Source: Alphaproteobacteria bacterium
Lineage (GTDB): Bacteria; Pseudomonadota; Alphaproteobacteria; Geminicoccales; Geminicoccaceae
DNA: 8,103 bases
NCBI GenBank assembly: GCA_026982585.1
Contig: JALSGW010000407.1
Location: 1 to 8,103, forward strand
Direction: 5' to 3'
In this document: positions 1 through 6,835 of the stretch, piece by piece
How the letters are laid out: every line of letters starts with the position of its first letter
Numbering within the stretch: the first letter of the stretch is position 1
Made by a program: the position numbers and the translations under genes
The notes under the pieces: generated by a model
Databases searched by the model: none
What the model was told of the DNA's origin: nothing
Seen by the model: only the letters and a program-made list of their open reading frames with translations

Positions 1-684
1 GGCGAGCAGCCCGGGATCGGCGGCCTCGAGCCGATCCGGCTGCTGTTCCATGGCCCACCGGAACATGCGATCGAGAGGGGAGTCATCGACGTCCACGGGA
101 CCCGGCCGGCTGGCCCGGGCAAACGCGGCCTGGATGTCCCGCCAGCGCTGTTCCAGCCGCTGTGCTTCCCCCAACAGCGCCGCATCCGGTGCCCGTGCGG
201 CAAAACGCCGGAGCACGAAGGGACGGCTCCCGAACAGGGTCTGCGCGCGCGCGAGCAGCTCCTCCCGTTCCCGGCGCCGTGCCGTCCTGGCAGCTTCCAC
301 CCCCTGCTGGTGCGGGCGGAACACCAGATAGAGGCCGAACAGCCTGATGTCCGCGGTGAACCGCGGCCCCTTGTCCTGATCCGCCTCGCGCAGCCCCTGG
401 ACCAGGAGCTTCTGGCCCTGCTGGACCAGTTTGGCGATGGGCCGCTTGACGCCGCCTGCCAGCGCACGACCGTCCCGGGCGGTGAGATAGCCCGGCTCGC
501 GCCCGCCGTAGTCGAGAAAGGCGGCGTCCAGCTGCGGCTCCACCGCCACCACCCGGGCCACGAACAGCCGGTCGGTCACCTCCCCGCCGCGCGCCCGCGC
601 CTCCTCGACCGCGACGAGTCGGCCTTCGGCCCGCAGCGCCGCCATCACGCCCAGGGCGGTGGCTTCGAAGATCACCTCCCGCAT
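1..684 (-). CDS. Ribonuclease E/G family protein, N-terminal 228 codons (cut by window edge)
   Basis: Endoribonuclease of the RNase E/G family, which cuts single-stranded AU-rich RNA in rRNA maturation and mRNA decay in the cytoplasm. The reading frame from the ATG at 684 stays open to base 1. Residues about 38-120 resemble the S1-like RNA-binding part of the family: ARVVAVEPQLDAAFLDYG, then GYLTARD, then QGQKLLVQGLREADQDKGPRFTADI is the usual 'becomes a channel for RNA, DKG.R.T' segment. Residues 175-210 continue into the family linker (RWRDIQAAF, then DSPLDRMFRW). The catalytic DNase-I-like subdomain with its metal-binding aspartates lies beyond the edge, so activity cannot be judged. The start overlaps the end of maf by 13 bases, and the order infA-maf-RNase matches alphaproteobacteria, where this protein is usually shorter than E. 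coli RNase G. A GTG at 675 is a weaker alternative start. Family call is good; RNase E versus G naming is not resolved. Confidence 0.83.
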   Translation of the reverse strand, partial: MREVIFEATALGVMAALRAEGRLVAVEEARARGGEVTDRLFVARVVAVEPQLDAAFLDYGGREPGYLTARDGRALAGGVKRPIAKLVQQGQKLLVQGLREADQDKGPRFTADIRLFGLYLVFRPHQQGVEAARTARRREREELLARAQTLFGSRPFVLRRFAARAPDAALLGEAQRLEQRWRDIQAAFARASRPGPVDVDDSPLDRMFRWAMEQQPDRLEAADPGLLA

Positions 685-1325
685 GGCCGCGGCCGGCGGT
701 AGCCGAGCCCCTCCAGCATCGTCAGCGCCTCGACGAGCGGCAAGCCGACCACATTGGTATAGGAGCCGTTGATCCAGGGGATGAGCGCAGCGGCCCGCCC
801 CTGGATGGCATACCCCCCGGCCTTGCCCCGCCACTCGCCGCTCGCGAGATAGGATTCCAGTTCGTCTTTGGAGAGGCGTTTGAAGCGCACCCGGGTTTCC
901 ACCACCCGGCGGCTGCGCCGTCCGTCCCAGCGCAGCACGCACACCCCTCCGAACACCCGATGGCGGCGGCCGGAGAGCAGCTCCAGACATCGTCGCGCCT
1001 CCTCCTCCGCCGCGGCTTTGGGCAGAATGCGGCGTCCCACCGCCACCACGGTGTCGGCGGTGAGCAGATACCAGTCGCGCTCGCCGGCGAGCGCCTCGGC
1101 CAGCTGCTCCGCCTTGCTCTCCGCCATGCGCAGGGCGTAGTGGCGCGGCAATTCCCGGGGCCGGGGCGTCTCGTCCACCTCCGGGGTCAACACCCGCGCG
1201 GGCGCAAGGCCCGCCTGTTGCAAAAGCGCCAGCCGTCTCGGGGAAGAGGAGCCGAGGACGAGGAACAACCCCGGAGCCCGGGCTTCACTTGAAGCGGTAG
1301 GTGATGCGACCGCGGCGCAGATCAT
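672..1325 (-). CDS. maf: Maf-family nucleoside triphosphate pyrophosphatase (YhdE-like)
   Basis: Maf proteins hydrolyse non-canonical or surplus nucleoside triphosphates to monophosphates plus pyrophosphate; the YhdE type prefers dTTP/UTP. Visible motifs are GSSSPRR at residues 25-31 (phosphate-binding loop), EVDE at 49-52, TADTVVAV at 89-96 with the key Asp91, LPK at 101-103, LSGRRHRV at 117-124, KAGGYAIQG at 168-176 and NGSYTNVVGLPLVE at 186-199. The ADT and KAGGYAIQG pair is closer to YhdE than to YceF (m7GTP type); this is inferred from memory of both sequences. The ATG at 1325 gives 217 residues, about 20 more than E. coli YhdE, and lies 41 bases inside infA, with GGAG about 10 bases upstream. 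A TTG at 1268 would start right at the conserved core (FLVLGSSSPRR) and remove the overlap; the start is therefore uncertain. Its end overlaps the downstream RNase gene, which implies translational coupling. Confidence 0.93.
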   Translation of the reverse strand: MICAAVASPTASSEARAPGLFLVLGSSSPRRLALLQQAGLAPARVLTPEVDETPRPRELPRHYALRMAESKAEQLAEALAGERDWYLLTADTVVAVGRRILPKAAAEEEARRCLELLSGRRHRVFGGVCVLRWDGRRSRRVVETRVRFKRLSKDELESYLASGEWRGKAGGYAIQGRAAALIPWINGSYTNVVGLPLVEALTMLEGLGYRRPRPCGR

Positions 1326-1503
1326 AGGGTGTCATCTCCACCAGCACGCGGTCGCCGACCAGGACCCGAATCCGATTCTTGCGCATGCGGCCCGAGGTGT
1401 GGGCCAGAACCTCGTGGTCGTTCTCCAGTTTCACCCGGAACATGGCGTTGGGCAGCACCTCGGTGACCGTGCCCTCCGCCTCGATCATGTCCTCTTTCGG
1501 CAT
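1285..1503 (-). CDS. infA: Translation initiation factor IF-1
   Basis: IF-1 binds the A site of the 30S subunit and helps IF-2 and IF-3 select the initiator tRNA. The product is 72 residues, the standard length, starting MPKEDMIEAEGTVTEVLPN and forming a single OB-fold/S1 domain. FRVKLENDHEVLAHTSGRMR and KNRIRVLVGDRVLVEMTPYD are core family segments, and the C-terminus RRGRITYRFK is of the alphaproteobacterial type rather than the gammaproteobacterial GRIVFRSR. The frame is open further upstream to 1635, but that extension is not IF-1-like, and the ATG at 1503 has AAGGA ten bases upstream (1514-1518). It is first in a leftward operon with maf and an RNase E/G gene, away from the ribosomal-protein operon where some bacteria keep infA. 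Confidence 0.97.
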   Translation of the reverse strand: MPKEDMIEAEGTVTEVLPNAMFRVKLENDHEVLAHTSGRMRKNRIRVLVGDRVLVEMTPYDLRRGRITYRFK

Positions 1504-1513
1504 ACCCTCATCG

Positions 1514-1518
1514 TCCTT
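1514..1518 (-). promoter_or_regulatory. Ribosome binding site of infA
   Basis: AAGGA on the minus strand, separated from the ATG at 1503 by ten bases. It supports the 72-residue start over the longer open frame upstream. A second purine run, GAGGG, lies only one base from the ATG and is probably too close to be the main site. Confidence 0.5.
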
Positions 1519-1542
1519 GTCGCTCCACAAACCACCGCCCTT

Positions 1543-1571
1543 CTTCTGGGAAGCGGGGTGCTGCTGGTCAA
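1543..1571 (-). promoter_or_regulatory. Candidate promoter of the infA-maf-RNase operon
   Basis: On the minus strand, TTGACC (bases 1571-1566) matches the sigma-70 -35 hexamer at five of six positions. It is followed after a 17-base spacer by CAGAAG (1548-1543), a weak -10 with three of six matches. The spacing is ideal and the position suits a short leader of about 30 bases before infA. The poor -10 keeps the call tentative. Confidence 0.3.
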
Positions 1572-1629
1572 GAGCCGCAGGCACAGCCAACGCCAAGCGG
1601 CGGCCTTCCCGCACCCCGGGCCCGCGCTC

Positions 1630-1656
1630 TTGCAAGCCGCCCCATCAACCGATAAG
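1630..1656 (+). promoter_or_regulatory. Candidate promoter of the O-antigen ligase-like gene
   Basis: TTGCAA (1630-1635) and GATAAG (1651-1656, four of six matches to TATAAT) are separated by 15 bases, a little short for sigma-70. This is the only AT-leaning patch in the 184-base divergent gap between infA and the ligase gene. The rest of the gap (1504-1687) shows no RNA gene, repeat or small reading frame that I can support. Confidence 0.25.
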
Positions 1657-1687
1657 CGAGCGAGCGGTTTCACGGGATCGGCGGCGC

Positions 1688-3115
1688 ATGATCGGCCAGG
1701 GTATCCAGCGGGCGGCCTTCGCCCTTTTCCTGCTCACCCTCGTCTGGGCGCCCTTCCCGCTCGGCAGCAACCGGCCCTGGGCCTGGTCGCTGCTCGCGCT
1801 GCTGCTTGCGGTGGCACTCGCACTGCATGCGGCGGGCGCCCTGGTCGGCGGCAGCTGGGGCCATGTGCCGGGGGCGGTGAAGGCGGCGGCGCTGCTGTGG
1901 GCTGCGGTCTCCCTCTGGGCGCTGCTGCAGGCCGCACCCGGTCTGGTCCCGGCGGGCTGGGTGCATCCCTTCTGGTGGGAGGTGCGCGAGGCCGGATTGG
2001 AGGTGCCCGGGGCGGCGAGCCTCAGCCCCGAACTCGTGTGGGATGCCCTGCTCAGGCTCTGGTCCTTCGCGCTCGCCTTTGCGCTCGCCTTCCTCTTCGC
2101 CCAGCGCAGCGAGCGGGCGCGGATCCTGTTCCGCACCCTGGCGGCGGCCGCGACCGGTTATGCGCTCTACGGGCTCGTGATCCATTTCGGCGGCATCGGC
2201 TGGATCGTGCCGGGGGTGGAACGCACCTATCCGATCCGGCTCAGCAGCACCTTCGTCAATCCGAACAACTACGCCACCTATGCCAATCTCGCCCTGTTGG
2301 TGGTGTTGGGCCTGTTGTTCGCCCGCATCATCGGGGTGGCCTCGATCATCGATCTTCGCAAACGGCTGCAGGAGCTCCTGGACGGGCTGCTGGGCCGCAA
2401 CGGGTTTCTTTTGCTGGCCTTGTTCCTGATCGCCACCGCCAGCCTGCTCAGCGCATCCCGCGGCGGTTTTCTCTCCCTCGCGGGCGCCCTGTGGGTGTTT
2501 TTGTTGCTCCTCTATCTGCTCACCCGGCCGCGGCGGCGCAACGCCGCGCTCGCGCTGGCCCTCACCGCAGCGGCGGGCTGGGGGCTGGTGTCCTTGAGCG
2601 GCGAGCTCCTGTTGGTCAGGCTCGAGGCGTTGGGCACAGGCAATGTGTTTCGCCTCAACCTCTACGAGCTCACCCTGGCCATGGCCGGCGAGCGGCCGCT
2701 TCTGGGCCACGGCTACGGCAGCTATCCCGATCTCTTCCGCCTCTATCGGGACGAGCGCTTCGGGGTGGGCGTGACCAAGGCCCACAACACCTATCTCGAA
2801 CACGCCGCCGAACTCGGCCTGCCGGCGACCCTCCTCCTCTATCTCGCCCCGCTCATCCTGTTCCTGTTCCTGCTCAGGGGACTGTTCCAGCGCCGGCGCC
2901 AGCAGCTCTATCCGCTGGTGGCGGCGGCCGCCACCGTGCTGGTGGCGCTCCACGCGCTGGTGGACTTCTCGCTCCAGATCCCGGCCGTCGGCGTGACCTA
3001 TGCGACCATCCTCGGCGCGGGCGTCGCCCAGGCCATCCCGAGCCGGCTGCGCCGTCCCACCCGCCCGCGCACCGCATCGCCTTCCCGGCGCGAGCGGGAA
3101 CTTCAGCCCGCCTGA
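1688..3115 (+). CDS. O-antigen ligase / polysaccharide polymerase family membrane protein (Wzy_C domain)
   Basis: Polytopic inner-membrane protein of the WaaL/Wzy superfamily, which transfers undecaprenyl-linked glycans to lipid A or joins repeat units on the periplasmic side. The product is 475 residues with about 12 hydrophobic segments (roughly 11-27, 32-50, 63-83, 121-138, 149-167, 197-214, 238-253, 259-278, 284-303, 379-398, 408-424, 431-450). A periplasmic loop is expected at 304-378. Family signatures are SSTFVNPNNYATYANL (187-200), SASRGGFLSL (255-264), the loop motif KAHNTYLEHAAELGLPA (364-380, likely key His366) and ALVDFSLQIPA (423-433). The C-terminal tail is basic and probably cytoplasmic. 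The ATG at 1688 is chosen because the hydrophobic protein begins there; no clear ribosome binding site is seen. It stands alone, with no glycosyltransferase, wzx or export gene next to it, so substrate and ligase-versus-polymerase role cannot be told. Confidence 0.88.
   Translation: MIGQGIQRAAFALFLLTLVWAPFPLGSNRPWAWSLLALLLAVALALHAAGALVGGSWGHVPGAVKAAALLWAAVSLWALLQAAPGLVPAGWVHPFWWEVREAGLEVPGAASLSPELVWDALLRLWSFALAFALAFLFAQRSERARILFRTLAAAATGYALYGLVIHFGGIGWIVPGVERTYPIRLSSTFVNPNNYATYANLALLVVLGLLFARIIGVASIIDLRKRLQELLDGLLGRNGFLLLALFLIATASLLSASRGGFLSLAGALWVFLLLLYLLTRPRRRNAALALALTAAAGWGLVSLSGELLLVRLEALGTGNVFRLNLYELTLAMAGERPLLGHGYGSYPDLFRLYRDERFGVGVTKAHNTYLEHAAELGLPATLLLYLAPLILFLFLLRGLFQRRRQQLYPLVAAAATVLVALHALVDFSLQIPAVGVTYATILGAGVAQAIPSRLRRPTRPRTASPSRRERELQPA
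2069..2092 (+). repeat. 12-bp tandem repeat inside the ligase-like gene
   Basis: Two adjacent 12-base units, gcgctcgccttt and gcgctcgccttc, differ at one base. They encode the repeated ALAF within a transmembrane segment. The repeat is in frame, so gain or loss of a unit would change the helix length by four residues. It may be simple low-complexity hydrophobic coding sequence. Confidence 0.6.
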
Positions 3116-4044
3116 TCCCGACCGCCCGCGGGCTCGCGACAAGCTCGGGCGAGGCCCGAGGGAAGCGGGCGCCCCTCCAGCCAGGCCAGCACGTCCTCGG
3201 CCACCCGCGCCCGCTGCAGATCGCGGAACAAAAGATGCCAGCCGTCGGGATAGACCACCAGGCGGCAGAGCGGGGAGCCCAACCTCTGGGCGAAACGCCG
3301 CTGGACCTCGGGCGGCACGATCTCGTCCCGCGCTCCCACCAGCACCAGCACCGGCAGGCGAAAGTCCGGCGCCCGCTCCTGGGCGCGGTCCATGAGCGCC
3401 ACCAGGCCCCGGAGGGCGGCGAGGCGCGTTTCGCGGATGAACAGCGGATCGCGGGCCAATGCCTGGAGCACCTCGAGATTGTCCGAAGCGCGGCGCCCGA
3501 GGCTCGCTCCCGTGACCCGGAGATCGGGCGCGAGCGCCGCGGCGACGGTGAGGAGCGCGCGGTAGAGCCAGGGCAGCTCCCGCCCGCCCCAGGCCGCCGG
3601 TGCCGCCAGGATCGCGCCGCGGACCCGAGGCGCGTCGGGTGCCGACAGGGCCGCCACCACCACCGCCGCACCCATGCTCTCCCCCAACACGAACAGGGGA
3701 AGGCCGGGATAGGCCTCACGCACCTTCACGAGCTGGGCCCGCAGGTCCAGGACCAGCGTCTCCCATCCGGGGAAGAAACCGCGGTCCGGATTGGCGCCGA
3801 ACCCCCGCTGATCGTAGGCCACCAGCGTCACCCCGCGCGGGGCCAGTTCCCGGGCCAACAGCGCGAAGGCGCCCTTGTGGTCGTTGAAGCCGTGGACCGC
3901 GAGCAGCACCGCCCGCGCCGGCCCCGAAGCGGGCCAGATCCGGCTCGGAAGCTCGCCCGCCGGTGCAGGCGGCCGTCCCACGCCCGCCGCGCAGCCGCCG
4001 AGCAGCAGCAGCAACAGCACCGCCAGCAGTCGCCGCCGCCCCAT
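3103..4044 (-). CDS. Lipoprotein alpha/beta hydrolase (lysophospholipase / monoglyceride lipase-like)
   Basis: Serine hydrolase of the alpha/beta fold (Hydrolase_4, PldB/monoglyceride-lipase-like), probably cleaving lipid or other esters at the cell envelope. The 313-residue product starts with a lipoprotein signal: MGRRR, a run of leucines, then LGGC with lipidation expected at Cys18. The core has HGFNDH at 51-56 (oxyanion loop), AYDQRGFG at 77-84, the nucleophile elbow GESMG at 121-125 (Ser123), GARDEIVP at 237-244 (acid Asp240) and the catalytic His270 in DGWH. The triad is complete. Its ATG directly follows the gluQ stop (TGAATG, no gap) with no ribosome binding site of its own, so it is probably translated by coupling. 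Its 3' end overlaps the convergent ligase gene by 13 bases. The HGFNDH/AYDQRGFG form is familiar from alphaproteobacterial hydrolases annotated as lysophospholipases; the substrate is unknown. Confidence 0.88.
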   Translation of the reverse strand: MGRRRLLAVLLLLLLGGCAAGVGRPPAPAGELPSRIWPASGPARAVLLAVHGFNDHKGAFALLARELAPRGVTLVAYDQRGFGANPDRGFFPGWETLVLDLRAQLVKVREAYPGLPLFVLGESMGAAVVVAALSAPDAPRVRGAILAAPAAWGGRELPWLYRALLTVAAALAPDLRVTGASLGRRASDNLEVLQALARDPLFIRETRLAALRGLVALMDRAQERAPDFRLPVLVLVGARDEIVPPEVQRRFAQRLGSPLCRLVVYPDGWHLLFRDLQRARVAEDVLAWLEGRPLPSGLARACREPAGGRDQAG

Positions 4045-4989
4045 TCACACCGAGGCCGGCTGGGGATGACGCTCGCCGAGGCCGAGGAGCCGCCACACCT
4101 CCTCCGGGGTCCGGCCCTGATCCCGCAGATGCCGCAGCGTCACCGCGCGGTTGCGCTTGGCCATGCGCCGTCCCCGGGAATCGGCGACGATGTTGTGGTG
4201 GTAGTAGCGGGGCGTGGGCAGCCCGAGCAGCGCCTGCAGCAAGCGGTGGATGTGGGTGGCGTGGAACAGATCCTCGCCCCGGGTCACCAGGGTGACGCCC
4301 TGCAGGGCATCGTCCACCGTCACCGCCAGGTGGTAGGAGACCGGGTGGTCCTTGCGCCCCAGCACCACATCGCCCAAAAGCTCGGGCCGGGCCTCCACCT
4401 CTCCGGCGCGGCAGTCGAACCAGCGGAGCCTGCCGGTGAGCGCGAGCGCCCGTTCCACATCCAGGCGCCAGCAATAGCTGCCGCCCCTGCGCAGCCGCCG
4501 GGCCCGCTCGGCCTCGCCGAGCCTTCGGCAGATGCCGGGATAGGGGGGCTCGCCCTCCGGCCCGTGCGGGGCGAAGCCCGCCGCCTCCACCTCCCGCCGC
4601 ATGGATTCGTGGGTGCAAAAACAGGGATACACCACCCCCAGCTCCCGCAAGCGCTCGAGGGCGGCGGCATACACCTCGAGCTGCTCGGACTGGCGCCGCA
4701 GCGGGGGATCCCAGGCGAGCCCCAGCCAAGAGAGATCGGCGAGGATCGCCTCCGCGAACTGCGGACGACAACGGTGGCGGTCGATGTCCTCGAGCCGCAA
4801 CAGGAACCGTCCTCCCGCAAAGCGCGCCGCCTCATAGGCGAACAGCGCCGCATAGGCGTGCCCGAGGTGGAGATAGCCGGTGGGGCTCGGGGCGAAGCGG
4901 GTCACCCGCGGCTGCTCCTCCGGGAAGGGCGCCGGCAGGTGATCGGGGCCTCGCAACGACGGAGCGCTCGCGCTGTTGGGGGACGACAC
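4045..4989 (-). CDS. gluQ: Glutamyl-queuosine tRNA(Asp) synthetase (GluQ-RS)
   Basis: Activates glutamate and attaches it to queuosine at position 34 of tRNA-Asp, without the anticodon-binding domain of true glutamyl-tRNA synthetases. With the GTG at 4989 it has 314 residues. The class I fold is seen as TRFAPSPTGYLHLGHAYA (HIGH-type HLGH at 41-44), LRLEDID, a zinc site CFC with Y-x3-C downstream (PYPGIC), SYHLAVTVDDALQGVT, TRGEDL and the KMSKS-type MAKRN near the end. GTG 4989 is preferred because AGGAGG lies ten bases upstream and codon third positions become strongly GC only from there. A GTG at 4905, also with a purine-rich site (GGAGGAG), would give 286 residues starting right at the conserved core. 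The frame also extends to 5067, where codon use looks non-coding. It is followed with no gap by the lipoprotein hydrolase gene and is divergent from ettA. Confidence 0.93.
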   Translation of the reverse strand: MSSPNSASAPSLRGPDHLPAPFPEEQPRVTRFAPSPTGYLHLGHAYAALFAYEAARFAGGRFLLRLEDIDRHRCRPQFAEAILADLSWLGLAWDPPLRRQSEQLEVYAAALERLRELGVVYPCFCTHESMRREVEAAGFAPHGPEGEPPYPGICRRLGEAERARRLRRGGSYCWRLDVERALALTGRLRWFDCRAGEVEARPELLGDVVLGRKDHPVSYHLAVTVDDALQGVTLVTRGEDLFHATHIHRLLQALLGLPTPRYYHHNIVADSRGRRMAKRNRAVTLRHLRDQGRTPEEVWRLLGLGERHPQPASV

Positions 4990-4999
4990 CAGGGGGCAT

Positions 5000-5005
5000 C
5001 CTCCT
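5000..5005 (-). promoter_or_regulatory. Ribosome binding site supporting GTG start of gluQ
   Basis: A perfect AGGAGG on the minus strand lies ten bases before the GTG at 4989. The ATG that directly follows AGGAGG (bases 4999-4997) is out of frame with gluQ and has no spacing, so it is not the start. This site is the main argument for the 314-residue form. Confidence 0.5.
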
Positions 5006-5046
5006 CTCGGCCCAGGCGAAGACATCATGGCGACAGCGCCGGCGCA

Positions 5047-5114
5047 CGGCAAGCGCCCGCCCGGCAAGCGGCTTTTGCGACCGCCCCCGCTCTGATAGAA
5101 AAGCGCGCCGCTTG
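5047..5114. promoter_or_regulatory. Divergent gluQ / ettA control region with short repeats
   Basis: The gap between gluQ and ettA (4990-5141) contains CGGCAAGCG twice, at 5047-5055 and 5062-5070 (15-base period). It also contains the inverted match GCCGCTTG at 5107-5114, which pairs with CAAGCGGC at 5065-5072. Between the arms lies the only AT-rich patch, about 5092-5102. A weak rightward promoter, TTGCGA (5075-5080) with TAGAAA (5096-5101, 15-base spacer), fits ettA. A leftward TTGAAC (5125-5120) could serve gluQ but lacks a good -10. The region must hold both promoters; the exact hexamers and any operator role are guesses. Confidence 0.35.
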
Positions 5115-5141
5115 CGCCGGTTCAACCCGAAAGCGAAGGAC

Positions 5142-6818
<1,677 letters not shown>

Positions 6819-6822
6819 TCCT

Positions 6823-6828
6823 GAGGGG
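6823..6828 (+). promoter_or_regulatory. Ribosome binding site supporting ATG 6836 of the antiporter gene
   Basis: GAGGGG lies seven bases before the ATG at 6836, a normal spacing. The upstream in-frame ATG at 6815, which overlaps the ettA stop as ATGA, has no such site before it. This favours 6836, although termination-reinitiation at 6815 is also possible. Confidence 0.45.
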
Positions 6829-6835
6829 CGGGGTG

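Noticed and set aside
310..702. Plus-strand frame of 130 codons at the left end
   Set aside because: Opposite the RNase E/G N-terminus, which has recognisable family segments; the plus-strand product has none.
1504..1635. N-terminal extension of IF-1 by 44 codons
   Set aside because: IF-1 is 72 residues in nearly all bacteria, the extension is not IF-1-like, and a ribosome binding site precedes the 1503 start.
1670..3142. Minus-strand frame of 490 codons opposite the ligase gene
   Set aside because: Its Gln/Glu/Gly-rich sequence is what results from reading membrane-protein codons in reverse; no family features.
3144..3160. Hairpin CTCGGG-cgagg-CCCGAG just after the ligase stop
   Set aside because: Only six base pairs, no T-run on either side, and it lies inside the hydrolase coding sequence. 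Short GC-rich hairpins are expected by chance here.
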